Of a stretch of DNA of 64,000 nt, positions 43,341-52,940 are shown piece after piece. The DNA is from Flavobacterium panacis. GTDB taxonomy: Bacteria; Bacteroidota; Bacteroidia; Flavobacteriales; Flavobacteriaceae. The stretch covers positions 496,001 to 560,000 of the forward strand of contig NZ_JANKMS010000002.1 in NCBI RefSeq assembly GCF_024649945.1. The letters run 5' to 3'. Under the pieces are notes generated by a model, which was not told where the DNA came from, searched no databases, and saw only the letters and a program-made list of their open reading frames with translations. Each line of letters starts with the position of its first letter. The first letter of the stretch is position 1. The position numbers were made by a program, and so were the translations under genes.

Positions 43341-45305
43341 TTATTTTTTAGGTAATTCACTAATTATAATTGCAACTCCTCCACTGCCTTTTACATTAAA
43401 AGAAAGTGTCTCTCCTCCTTTTATAATTTGCTCTTTAACCGCTACTTTGGTACGTGTTTGCACTGTATCATCATCCTGAAAAGTTTTGATATTGTATTTT
43501 TTCCCTTTTGTTAGAAAAGCTGTAGGAATTGTAATTTGACGTGATTCTTTGTTTGTTATTGCACCAATAAACCATTCATTTCCTTTTTTACGAGCTACTG
43601 TTATAAACTCACCAACTTCACCATTGACCACCTTTGTTTCATCCCATACAGTATGAACTTTATCAAAGAATTCGATTTCTGGTTCTCCTTGATAAAATGA
43701 AGGCTGATCATACCAATACAAGAATTGAATTGGACTATAATAGATCACTGATAAAGCTAGTTGATGTGCATGTGTATTTTTAATACGACTGTTGTAATAA
43801 GCAATAGTATAGTCTGCTGGACCTGCCAAGAAACGTGTAAATGGTAAAATAGTGTTATGATTCGCATCTGGCATTTCTTCATTACCACCAATACCCTCTT
43901 GTGTCATTAAATTAGGATAAGTACGGCTGAATCCTGTAGGACGGTATTCATCATGTATATCTACCATCATTTCATATTCGGCGCATTTTTTAACTGCTTC
44001 ATGTAACCAAGTTGACCAACGTTGATTTCCTACCTGAACAAATCCAAATTTAATTCCTTTAATTCCCCATTTTTTGTACAATGGTAAAATACTGTCCAGT
44101 TGTTGAATTAAAGCTCTTTGATTTACGTATACCCAAACTCCTATTCCTTTGGATGCTGCGTAAGAGGTCAACTCGGGCATATTGAAATCTTTCGTTTCTG
44201 AAACCTTAGTGGCATCGGAACTCATTTTCATTTCTGGACCATACCAACTCGCATCTAAATGGATGTATTGCAAACCTCTGTCTACTGCAAAATCAACACA
44301 CTTTTTAGCATCAGCCTGAGTAAGTTTTGCAACACGAATTACTTTACCCGGCTTAATAAAAGCTGTATTTTTTATTTGATTTTCCGGATTTAAATTCAGT
44401 ATAATATCATTATTTTCAATTAAATCTGTTGCTTTGTCGGCCACCATAATAACACGCCAAGGAGTAGCATAAGCTGGAATTACATCAACGCTTCCATATA
44501 AAGCTGCTTGAATTGTATTCGCTTTTGTTGGATTTAAACTCAGCTTCATACGCGAATAATCAACCATCTGCGCCTCAGCAATCGCAACGGTAAGTTTATT
44601 GGGTAGTTTCATCGTTAATGGTCGTTCACTTTGACCTTTCCAGTTTTTAAGAGGAAGTAAATCATATGGTCCTTGCGCCCAAGGTTCGTAATAGGCTAAT
44701 GTACCTTCAGGCATTGTGAACTGCGTTTGTTCTCCAACAATATGCAGAAAAAGACCATTAGTAGGTTCAGGAAAATAATAACGAAAAGCCACACCTTGAT
44801 TGTACGCTCGAACCACAACATTCATGAAATAACTTTTATTCTTATCATAACCGTCTGTCAAATTCTTTGGAGTTTCCTGTCCTTTACGAAATGTCAATGT
44901 CAATTCATTATAATGGTCTGTAATCGTAGTTTTTTCCCCATAAAGTGGTTTCCAATTTTGATTTACGGTATTTTTAAGAACTCCCGTAAAATTGAGATTT
45001 TCTCCCCATACTTTACAAGTGTCGTTAGGTATTCCTAAAGCCGATTCAAAAGTTTGATTTTCAATCAACACTCCTAATTCAGACTCTAAGACTACTGGTT
45101 TTCCTTTAAAAGTCAGAGCATAATATAATTGTTTACTAGTAGCTCCCTTTTCTTTTTGATAAAAGGTAAATTCATAGTTACCATCTGGTGACTTTAACTT
45201 TTGGAGTGTTTCTTCTATAATTGTTTGTGCAAAAGCTCCTATTTGTACAAAGAAAACTAAGAGCATGAGAGTATATTTTGTACTAATTATTTTCATGTTT
45301 ATCAT
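43341..45305 (-). CDS. GH97-family glycoside hydrolase, variant active site
   Basis: The 654-residue exported protein has the three-part GH97 layout: N-terminal beta-sandwich (about 30-300), TIM barrel with K-P-G-K-V at about 318 and H-L-D-A-S-W-Y-G at 349-356, and a short C-terminal domain. In retaining GH97 enzymes the nucleophile lies in a K-V-D-F-type segment. Here the same place reads G-I-K-F-G-F, with Gly421 in the aspartate's position. Acidic residues in D-I-H-D-E-Y and E-G-I-G-G-N-E-E remain. It may be an inverting or altered-mechanism member. It closes the GH28-to-GH97 operon, ten bases after the hydrolase gene. Confidence 0.85.
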   Translation of the reverse strand: MINMKIISTKYTLMLLVFFVQIGAFAQTIIEETLQKLKSPDGNYEFTFYQKEKGATSKQLYYALTFKGKPVVLESELGVLIENQTFESALGIPNDTCKVWGENLNFTGVLKNTVNQNWKPLYGEKTTITDHYNELTLTFRKGQETPKNLTDGYDKNKSYFMNVVVRAYNQGVAFRYYFPEPTNGLFLHIVGEQTQFTMPEGTLAYYEPWAQGPYDLLPLKNWKGQSERPLTMKLPNKLTVAIAEAQMVDYSRMKLSLNPTKANTIQAALYGSVDVIPAYATPWRVIMVADKATDLIENNDIILNLNPENQIKNTAFIKPGKVIRVAKLTQADAKKCVDFAVDRGLQYIHLDASWYGPEMKMSSDATKVSETKDFNMPELTSYAASKGIGVWVYVNQRALIQQLDSILPLYKKWGIKGIKFGFVQVGNQRWSTWLHEAVKKCAEYEMMVDIHDEYRPTGFSRTYPNLMTQEGIGGNEEMPDANHNTILPFTRFLAGPADYTIAYYNSRIKNTHAHQLALSVIYYSPIQFLYWYDQPSFYQGEPEIEFFDKVHTVWDETKVVNGEVGEFITVARKKGNEWFIGAITNKESRQITIPTAFLTKGKKYNIKTFQDDDTVQTRTKVAVKEQIIKGGETLSFNVKGSGGVAIIISELPKK

Positions 45306-45315
45306 GTATTGTTTG

Positions 45316-46905
45316 TTATTTCATAATAAAAAAATGATGTTCTATCGGTGTTGCTGATTGTAAATCTGTTTGATTTCCATATTGCCAGGCTACCACTGTA
45401 ACTTTTATTGGGAATTTTGCTTTAGAAGGTATTTTTGAAAAATACAAAGTATTCTCCTTGATGAAAGCGGGACCTTCTTTGACATAGAATTGCACCTTTG
45501 CATTTTGATCAGAAACGGCTTTTAATGGCACTGATTTGGATTTTGTAGTAACATCTTTTAAAGCTTCAAATTGAATATTTTGTTCTTTACCTAATTTGTT
45601 AAATAAAGGAATTTTGATGTTTACCTGCTGCACTGCACTCTTGTACTGCTTGTCGCCTTTATTATGTGCTATTAACCAAATATCATTACTTCGTTTTGCA
45701 TTATTAAAGCCTAACTTATCAAAACTAATCTGAAAGGTTGAATCGTTTATCTTCTTCACTGGTCCGCAAATTCTATCCAATTGTAGTTTTGTAATAGCAT
45801 GTGACGAAACAGACTTAACACGGGATGAATCTGCAAAAAAAGCACTTAAATTAAAAGTGATTCCATCTGCATTGGGTAAAAATTTGGGTTGGAAATTAGC
45901 ATGATTTTTTAGCGGTTCTACAATTTTTCCGTTTTGTTTAAAACCTATAAATTGTTCTTTTTTGGCTCTTACTTTCGCATAAAATGACTCAGTAGGCCTT
46001 GCGAAATTTTCATCAAAAACCCAAGAAGCTGTTGCACGATTCCCTTTGAATTTTTCAAAAGGAGCTGCTGCAGCTTGAGGAATCGAATCTTTTCGCCATT
46101 TATCCATTAGCCAGCCCGAACTTGGTTCTACTTGTTTTAGCTTCATTTCGTGTTTTGAAGGAAGTCTATGAATTGCTGCCTCTTCTATATAATCAGCCAT
46201 GTATTTTACCAACTCGTCTGAATAGTCGAAATGACCGTGACCTGCATCAGCAAACAATGTTATAACACTTTTGGGATGTTGAGCGATGTACTTGTATGCG
46301 GGTTGAATTCTAGCTTCCCACCATTCATATTCTCCCATAATAAATAAGGCAGGAATACCCTCTATATTTCGGTTGCCCCAATCTGGATTAGGTTTGCCAC
46401 TTCCTGTCAAATTACTTTGAGGCGCATCACCATGAATTGAAACTAGAGCCAAAGTACGTTCTGGATTAAATGCAGCATAATTCCATGGAAAACTCGCCAT
46501 AGCCGAATGTCCAATGGGTACAATTGGCACATGAGCCAACTCCTTATAACCCGAAACCTCAGCTAATGACTGAAAAATACTTTCAACTATTTTATCTTCA
46601 TTTTTAGAAGTATCATAAGTCCAACTTACTACTGGAGTAACCCAAACTTCGGCAAAACCCAACTCTGCCAAGACTTTTCTAAAATAGGTATGTTCCAAAA
46701 TTCCTTCTTCCACCATATTGTGTTGACCAAAAACAATTCCTTTCACTTCTTCACAATTTTCAGGAACCCATAAAAAGGCTTGTGGATGGTCGTTTGTTTC
46801 TGCTGAAATAGTGGCGTTCACATCTACGCGCCACTGCCATATCTGGCTGTAGCCACTTAAACTTACAAGACTTAAAAAAAATAGTATTTTAAATTTAGTA
46901 CTCAT
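45316..46905 (-). CDS. exported alpha/beta hydrolase, putative esterase
   Basis: The 529-residue protein has a signal peptide (cut near G-Y-S-Q) and an alpha/beta-hydrolase domain in the first 240 residues. The nucleophile elbow is G-H-S-A-M at 132-136 with Ser134. A likely catalytic His225 lies in G-H-G-H-F-D. The C-terminal 280 residues are strand-rich and may bind carbohydrate. Within a run of glycan enzymes it most likely removes acyl groups such as acetyl or feruloyl from the polysaccharide; this is inferred from context. Close spacing on both sides supports operon membership. Confidence 0.75.
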   Translation of the reverse strand: MSTKFKILFFLSLVSLSGYSQIWQWRVDVNATISAETNDHPQAFLWVPENCEEVKGIVFGQHNMVEEGILEHTYFRKVLAELGFAEVWVTPVVSWTYDTSKNEDKIVESIFQSLAEVSGYKELAHVPIVPIGHSAMASFPWNYAAFNPERTLALVSIHGDAPQSNLTGSGKPNPDWGNRNIEGIPALFIMGEYEWWEARIQPAYKYIAQHPKSVITLFADAGHGHFDYSDELVKYMADYIEEAAIHRLPSKHEMKLKQVEPSSGWLMDKWRKDSIPQAAAAPFEKFKGNRATASWVFDENFARPTESFYAKVRAKKEQFIGFKQNGKIVEPLKNHANFQPKFLPNADGITFNLSAFFADSSRVKSVSSHAITKLQLDRICGPVKKINDSTFQISFDKLGFNNAKRSNDIWLIAHNKGDKQYKSAVQQVNIKIPLFNKLGKEQNIQFEALKDVTTKSKSVPLKAVSDQNAKVQFYVKEGPAFIKENTLYFSKIPSKAKFPIKVTVVAWQYGNQTDLQSATPIEHHFFIMK

Positions 46906-46948
46906 TCTTTTTTAATTTTCAATTTTACTTGCGTCATCATTTAGATTT

Positions 46949-48367
46949 CTACCACTTTCCTTTTCCATTCATTTTTTGAGTTTCAGTATTAGTCAACTGT
47001 AGTCTGGTCGATGTAATTTCAAGATTTGTGGCCTCATCATTTTTGATTATCAGACTGTGTTCTAAATCATTAATTAAAACAATATTCTCTGTTGCCATTG
47101 GTAAAATGGGCGAACTCATTTCTGCATGAGCAGGCATTCCAAATCCCAGCATTATAGGTAATGTTGGCATTTCTGCTTGAGAATTGTTAGTATAAAGTTT
47201 TACACGATGGCCTTTCCCGGCAATGGTAGCGATAGTATGTACCAATGACTTCGGCATACCAGGAACTAATTCTAATTCTACATCAGCGCCTACTGTATTT
47301 TCTCTAAGATATAGTAATGGTCCAAACTGTATATCTGCTCTGCAATCACGCACCAGTACATTAGAACCTATTAAAAAACCTCTTTCTGTTCCAAAAGCCT
47401 GACAACCTTGTAGAATAGTTTGATTTTTAGCGTCATCTGTTCCACCAATTTCAAAACCAGAACGGGTATTTTTGGAGGTACAATTACGAAGTGTTACTTT
47501 ACCAACTCCGCCATACGTGCGGAAACCATCTTCACATAGGGCTTTTGTATATCCTGGACTAATCATGTAACGACCATCACGGTTTTGATAAACGCTTTGA
47601 TATTTTAACTTCTCGGCTAAACCACCTGACTCAGCCAACATATCATTAGTCGTACGCATTTCACCTTCTGCATAGCAATCTTCCAAAACCACATTATCAG
47701 TAACATGTCCTTGTGTTTGAATGTAAAAACAGTGTCCAAATGCATGACTGTATACTTTACATCGCTTAATGGTATTATTTTTACCTGCGATCATAATTCC
47801 ACTTTGTTTTTGAAGATTGGTTAGATTTGGTCCGCCTTTTCCAAACAAATCCCCATAACCATAAGTCGAACCACTTACATATAATTTGACATCTTCCAAT
47901 AGTGTGTTATCTCCAAAAATGGAAAGAATATTACCGTTGCTGCCTATGTTTGTAGGTCCTGTATTTTTAATGGTCAAACCTTTTATCGTATTACCATTTC
48001 CGTCAATAAAAATACAACGTGTATAACCGTATGGCAAGATTTTGTACAATTCGGTATTAATTTCAAAAGTAACTCCAGTAAAATCAAAGATGTTATTATT
48101 GCCTTTAAAACGCAAGAACCAACGTGGAGGGCGCTTTTGCTGTTCTGTTGTTGCTGGAAGCTCAGATAGCAACTTTGTAATCCTATCTTTAGTTAAATAA
48201 TCAGCGAGCGAATATACTCCTGGTTTCATTTGAATATTTTGACCATTCTTATTCGCAAGCTGTTCTAAGGCTTCAAGTGTTTCAACTTGTTTTACCTTAT
48301 TTTGGGCTTGTACCGTAAACACAGTAAGTACTAATAATGCTGCAAAAAGTGATTTTAAATTCCTCAT
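46949..48367 (-). CDS. exported right-handed beta-helix protein, putative lyase
   Basis: This 472-residue protein has a signal peptide ending near V-Q-A-Q and a long series of short beta-strand coils with G-N-x-N and N-C-T-x-x-N steps. The pattern is that of right-handed parallel beta-helix enzymes. Such folds include polysaccharide lyases (PL6 and others) and GH28-like hydrolases, and I cannot choose a family. Candidate active-site lysines and arginines occur in R-D-G-R-Y and in the R-T-Y-G-G-V-G stretch. It lies between the alpha/beta hydrolase and GH43 genes, so it should act on the same polymer. Confidence 0.7.
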   Translation of the reverse strand: MRNLKSLFAALLVLTVFTVQAQNKVKQVETLEALEQLANKNGQNIQMKPGVYSLADYLTKDRITKLLSELPATTEQQKRPPRWFLRFKGNNNIFDFTGVTFEINTELYKILPYGYTRCIFIDGNGNTIKGLTIKNTGPTNIGSNGNILSIFGDNTLLEDVKLYVSGSTYGYGDLFGKGGPNLTNLQKQSGIMIAGKNNTIKRCKVYSHAFGHCFYIQTQGHVTDNVVLEDCYAEGEMRTTNDMLAESGGLAEKLKYQSVYQNRDGRYMISPGYTKALCEDGFRTYGGVGKVTLRNCTSKNTRSGFEIGGTDDAKNQTILQGCQAFGTERGFLIGSNVLVRDCRADIQFGPLLYLRENTVGADVELELVPGMPKSLVHTIATIAGKGHRVKLYTNNSQAEMPTLPIMLGFGMPAHAEMSSPILPMATENIVLINDLEHSLIIKNDEATNLEITSTRLQLTNTETQKMNGKGKW

Positions 48368-48424
48368 TTTATCCCTATTTTATTATCGTTTAGCAAGTAT
48401 GTTACTACTTGTATGGTTTGTTGT

Positions 48425-50074
48425 TTATTTTGTAATTCTGAACCAATCAAAATCGGCGTAACCACCCATGCGTACATCGTTTAGACTTGTGGCAAAGATT
48501 CCAATTTTAGCAGCTATCCATAAGTCTTTTTGTGCTTTTACAGGTCTGCCTATTTCAATAAAATCTGTACCATTATCACTATAACTAAACTGGCAATTTG
48601 CATCAGGTGCTGTTACTGTCATTCGTAATTGTATTTCATTTGATACTAGAGGTTTTTCGGCTACTACTTTTTCTGCTTCACCACTTATTGCATTTTCCGC
48701 AATAACTTGTTGCACCCAATATTGATCATCATGAAAAGCAATAGCCACATAGGCATATGATTGTCCCATAAGCAATAATCCTGCTTTTTTACCCGACGTA
48801 TTCCATTCGGTAGTCAACTTTACTTTTGTGGTTGCCGTAAAATTTGGAGCTGGTAATTTTTGTAAAAGCAAGTTCGGCACATTCCATAAATTAGGCTCGT
48901 TCTTTAGGCTAATAGCAAACAGACGCAGGTAATTTGTTCCTGGAATTTGTGCACTCCATTTTACAGAACCATTTGCATACCATTGCCATTGCAAACCTGG
49001 TTTTCCATTGTTGAATTCATCACTTTCAACTGGATTAACTATAACTGATTTTAGTTTAGAGAAAGGTTTACTATAACTTGCAACAGGTTCACCAATCCCA
49101 TTATTATCAAAGTCTTTACCTATTACAGGCCAATTGTCTTTCCAATTCATTGGCTGTAAATGTAAAACTCTGCCATAAACCCCTTGATCCTGAAAATGCA
49201 AAAACCAAGAATTATTATCTGGACTAGTAACCCAAGCTCCCTGATGAGGCCCATTTACTTTTGTACTCCCTTGTTCCAAAACTACTTTATCTTCATAAGG
49301 TCCATAAATATTTTTAGAACGCATCGCTACCTGCCACCCATTTTCAACACCTCCTGCCGGTGCTAGAATATAATAATATCCTTCTTTTTTGTACAATTTG
49401 GGACCTTCCATAGTATGATGTTTATCGTGACCATCGAACACATTTTGTCCTTCATCCACAACTTTGGTTCCTTCCGAATTCATTTTGTTGATGATCAATA
49501 TACTATTTACACCGGCACGACTGCCTGCCCAAGCATGTATTAAATACGCATTGTCATTTTCCCAAAATGGACAAGGGTCAATAATTCCTTTGCCTTCCAT
49601 AACTAAAATAGGATTGTCCCATTTTCCGTAAATATCTTTGGTTTTGACCATATATACGCCATAATCTGGATCTCCCCAATAAATATAAAATTCATTTTTA
49701 TGAAAACGAATTGCTGGAGCCCAAACACCTTTACTGTGTTGTGGTATATTAAATACTTCTTCAGGTACTTGTTTTTGCAATGCATAATTGATGATTTCCC
49801 AATTAACTAAATCGGTAGAATGCAAAATAGGCAGACCAGGAGTACAATTGAAACTACTGGCTGTCATATAATAATGATTTCCTACCCGAATCACATCAGG
49901 ATCGGAATAATCGGCATATAAAATAGGATTATTATAAGTGCCATCCCCCTTGTCTGATTGCCAAACCTGAGAAACATACGGTTTTTCATTCTGTATTGCA
50001 TCTTTCTTCTGAGCATTCATTTTTACAACGAAAAGAAATAGCAATAAAAGAGAACTGTATTTTAAATGTTGCAT
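48425..50074 (-). CDS. GH43-family glycosidase with C-terminal beta-sandwich
   Basis: The 549-residue exported protein has a five-bladed beta-propeller with the GH43 triad: Asp58 in Y-S-D-P-D, Asp166 in I-I-D-P-C-P-F, and Glu223 in M-E-G-P-K. A C-terminal jelly-roll domain of the GH43-associated type follows from about residue 340. Family enzymes release arabinose or xylose, and some galactose, from plant polysaccharides. With a GH127-type enzyme in the same locus, an arabinofuranosidase is the best guess. The gap to the DUF4861 gene is 24 bases, so they share a transcript. Confidence 0.9.
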   Translation of the reverse strand: MQHLKYSSLLLLFLFVVKMNAQKKDAIQNEKPYVSQVWQSDKGDGTYNNPILYADYSDPDVIRVGNHYYMTASSFNCTPGLPILHSTDLVNWEIINYALQKQVPEEVFNIPQHSKGVWAPAIRFHKNEFYIYWGDPDYGVYMVKTKDIYGKWDNPILVMEGKGIIDPCPFWENDNAYLIHAWAGSRAGVNSILIINKMNSEGTKVVDEGQNVFDGHDKHHTMEGPKLYKKEGYYYILAPAGGVENGWQVAMRSKNIYGPYEDKVVLEQGSTKVNGPHQGAWVTSPDNNSWFLHFQDQGVYGRVLHLQPMNWKDNWPVIGKDFDNNGIGEPVASYSKPFSKLKSVIVNPVESDEFNNGKPGLQWQWYANGSVKWSAQIPGTNYLRLFAISLKNEPNLWNVPNLLLQKLPAPNFTATTKVKLTTEWNTSGKKAGLLLMGQSYAYVAIAFHDDQYWVQQVIAENAISGEAEKVVAEKPLVSNEIQLRMTVTAPDANCQFSYSDNGTDFIEIGRPVKAQKDLWIAAKIGIFATSLNDVRMGGYADFDWFRITK

Positions 50075-50098
50075 TGTAATAATCTATGGTATTTGTAA

Positions 50099-51295
50099 TT
50101 AATTAACCTTTACTTGCAAAGGGCTTTGAATTATTTGGGCTTGTTTGTTAAGCATTTCATCCCATTGTGTTACTTCATTTACCTGTTTACTACCTGTCCA
50201 GACAAAACCAGCATAAAAAGTGATTTTTTGCGACGGATTGGCTACAATCAACAAATTACTTTGATCGGGTGTTGTTGAGTTGTTAGCAAATGCCTTGGTA
50301 ACTAATTCCGGATTTATCACAATTCCTTCTCCTAAAAAAGTTTTATCAATAGGCTCCCAATGACGGAACCAACCTTTGGTTTTGTTTATATTGACTTCAC
50401 CTTTTTTGTCATGTAGTGTGATTCCAATTGTATAATTTGGAAAATGTTCTTTTGCTTTTAAAGTGATATCGAACTTTGAAAAATTAGAATCTAAATCTAA
50501 TGAAATACGTTTCGTTTCCTTAATTTGATATTGACTCCATGGTGCATAATTTAATTCAAAAATAGTGCGTAATGGTCCGTTAGCTATAATTTTATAATTG
50601 ATATAATTTTTACCTACTTGTAAACTATCATTTACCCAAACTCCTGATCCGCCTGTACCGCGACTAGCTCCTACATGATAAGGGTCATATCCTTCGCCAT
50701 GATCGATATGATAATAACCTGCTTCTTTCACATTTTTAGCATACCAATCATCAATAATAGAATAGTCAACTTTTTTAAGCCAAAGATCTATTCCACTTGA
50801 AAGCGTGCCTCCTTCATTGCCTTCTTCTACTAATTGCTGTGCTACAGGTCCATACGCTCTAAAAGCTACTTTGTTATTTTCCCATGCATAATCGTCGATA
50901 CGTTCTGGCACAAAGCGAGAATAAGCCACTGCTTTTGATTGTGGTATTTTGACTGTATCAATCAGTACTACAAAATCGGCTACACTTTTTGCTTGTACCT
51001 CAGCTTGAAAAAGTAATTCATCACCTTTACCATCTTTATCATAATCAATCCATTGTGTTGTAAGTAATTGGTCGGTAGCTTTTACTTTTACACGAATGTT
51101 TTTTTCAGAATTATTTTTTAATAATTTTTCTAATTGATTGCGTTTTATGGTAACAATTTCTTTTCTATTAAAGTCTAAATTATTTTTAACCGCTATTTCA
51201 ATTTCTTTTGATTTACTTGTGTTACAACTTATAAAAGAAGAAGCCACAATAACGCAACTGATAAGGCCCAGAGTAACTTGAGAACGTATTTTCAT
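50099..51295 (-). CDS. DUF4861-family lipoprotein
   Basis: The 398-residue protein has a lipobox (F-I-S-C-N) near residue 24 and is otherwise strand-rich. Its H-I-D-H-G-E-G-Y-D-P-Y-H-V-G segment and several tryptophans fit DUF4861, a family repeatedly found in polysaccharide utilization loci. It is anchored to a membrane, probably the outer membrane. A catalytic or binding role on the polymer is likely from context, but the function is unknown to me. Gaps of 24 bases on each side place it firmly in the GH28-GH43 operon. Confidence 0.78.
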   Translation of the reverse strand: MKIRSQVTLGLISCVIVASSFISCNTSKSKEIEIAVKNNLDFNRKEIVTIKRNQLEKLLKNNSEKNIRVKVKATDQLLTTQWIDYDKDGKGDELLFQAEVQAKSVADFVVLIDTVKIPQSKAVAYSRFVPERIDDYAWENNKVAFRAYGPVAQQLVEEGNEGGTLSSGIDLWLKKVDYSIIDDWYAKNVKEAGYYHIDHGEGYDPYHVGASRGTGGSGVWVNDSLQVGKNYINYKIIANGPLRTIFELNYAPWSQYQIKETKRISLDLDSNFSKFDITLKAKEHFPNYTIGITLHDKKGEVNINKTKGWFRHWEPIDKTFLGEGIVINPELVTKAFANNSTTPDQSNLLIVANPSQKITFYAGFVWTGSKQVNEVTQWDEMLNKQAQIIQSPLQVKVN

Positions 51296-51319
51296 ATTTC
51301 GTTTTATTGATTTAATTTT

Positions 51320-52768
51320 TTAATTTTTGAAGACTACTTCTTCTACATGTTCTCCTATGAAAAAGTTGGCCATATCGGATGTTTTATACCATTTGGGCTT
51401 ACCTTGCATAGTATCATGAATTAAAACCCCATTAATTTTAAGGTTTTCGAATACTACATTTTTTATTTTTCTTTGTTCGTTATAACCTGCAATGATCGAA
51501 GTACTGGCATTTTTACCTGAATACTCAATATTTCTGAATATCACATTTTCGATACCATTACCAGGAGCTGTACAATATTTTGCATTATAAAAAACTCGAA
51601 GATTTACCAATTGACCTTCTCTAAAATCTTCTATTCTAATATTTTCAAAAAGAACATTTTTAGCAGTATTATTATCTCCTACATTGATACTTAGGCAACC
51701 CTGATAATCTTGTTGTTTTTCTTTGTGATCTAAAATGTCAATATTGCTATAACTTAAATTTTCAAGTAGTTCAGGATTTTCACTATTTCCATGTGTACCG
51801 ATTAAGATCGGATGACCTACATCGGCCCACAAGGTGCTGTTTTTCATAGTAATATTTTGGCAACCTCCTTTGAAACCTTTTCGAGTACCATATACGGTAG
51901 TACAATCATCTGATGAACGGATGAAAACCTTGTTAAACCGGACATTATTACTAGCCATAACATTCATTCCATCACCCCAGCCAAAAAAACTGATTGTTTT
52001 TACATTTTCAATATCCACCTGATCAGATCCTCCAGTTAAACATTGCGAAGCAAAAACACCCTCTACTTTAATATTCTTAGAGTTTGCAATATGAATTCCC
52101 AGTTTAATTTCCTGATCTACCATACCACGACCACAAATCGTGACATTGGATACGCTGTCTAAAGCTATTCTTCCTTTTAAGATCGCTCCTCCAGCCAAAT
52201 ACACTATTTTATTGGACTGAACATTTAACTGTTGATTAGGAATTTCATGTATACCAGGACCAAAATAAATTACATTCTGATCGGTTGGTTTTGGTGGATT
52301 AACTTCTAATGGATTTGCGAAAAGATGCAAATTGTGAAAAATATCATTATTGAATTCGATAGATAGATTGACTGCACGATTCAGGATAAAGTTCATTGTA
52401 TTTCCTTTCACTTTTGAAGAAATATTGCATGCCAAAGGTCTAATGCGTGATTGATTGATTTTGGCCTTTGTAGCTTTTACTTCCACCTCAACAGTACCAG
52501 AAAAGTCAAAAGAAACTAATGCAGCTGTTTGTACCGAATGCCCCGTACCCACTACCTGATCTACTTTCAAATTATAAACAAAAACATCCAGCCACTTACC
52601 TCCCGGTTTTCTAACTTTTACAGTGAAATCTGAATTTTTATCTACTTTATCTGGTGACGGATATACCACTATACTATCTTTAGTTACAGCAAACAACTGC
52701 ATTGTAATCAAAAAGAAGAAAATAGTGAGTTGGGTGTTATGTTTCAAAATTTTATTCATGTAATTCAT
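51320..52768 (-). CDS. GH28-family glycoside hydrolase (polygalacturonase-like)
   Basis: Residues about 160-480 of this 482-residue exported protein form the GH28 beta-helix. Catalytic-type aspartates are Asp267 in W-G-D-G-M-N and Asp287/Asp288 in S-S-D-D-C. G-H-P at 318-320 stands in for the family's G-H-G. About 130 N-terminal residues after the signal peptide form an extra beta-sandwich domain. GH28 enzymes hydrolyse galacturonic-acid or rhamnose linkages in pectin. The gene heads the first enzyme operon, about 80 to 110 bases downstream of a direct-repeat site. The usual C-terminal R-x-K motif was not found with certainty, so the exact substrate is open. Confidence 0.87.
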   Translation of the reverse strand: MNYMNKILKHNTQLTIFFFLITMQLFAVTKDSIVVYPSPDKVDKNSDFTVKVRKPGGKWLDVFVYNLKVDQVVGTGHSVQTAALVSFDFSGTVEVEVKATKAKINQSRIRPLACNISSKVKGNTMNFILNRAVNLSIEFNNDIFHNLHLFANPLEVNPPKPTDQNVIYFGPGIHEIPNQQLNVQSNKIVYLAGGAILKGRIALDSVSNVTICGRGMVDQEIKLGIHIANSKNIKVEGVFASQCLTGGSDQVDIENVKTISFFGWGDGMNVMASNNVRFNKVFIRSSDDCTTVYGTRKGFKGGCQNITMKNSTLWADVGHPILIGTHGNSENPELLENLSYSNIDILDHKEKQQDYQGCLSINVGDNNTAKNVLFENIRIEDFREGQLVNLRVFYNAKYCTAPGNGIENVIFRNIEYSGKNASTSIIAGYNEQRKIKNVVFENLKINGVLIHDTMQGKPKWYKTSDMANFFIGEHVEEVVFKN

Positions 52769-52846
52769 TTTTAAATTTCTTTCTATTGAAAGTTAATTCT
52801 AGTTCGTAACTTGTTTCAATGTTAATGAGAAATAGAAACTTTGCCC

Positions 52847-52880
52847 ATTACTTATTGTGCAAAGAGTATAAATTATGATG
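52847..52880 (-). promoter_or_regulatory. direct repeat, putative HTCS-binding site B (GH28 operon)
   Basis: ATAAATTATGATG starts at 52868 and is preceded by CAAAGAGT, as in the other two sites. A degenerate copy (7 of 11 matches) starts 21 bases earlier at 52847. The site is about 80-110 bases upstream of the GH28 start. Confidence 0.5.
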
Positions 52881-52940
52881 CTTTTTGTTCTTTAGCTCAG
52901 AAAATACCTTCTTAACTACTTATACCCCATATTTACCTCT

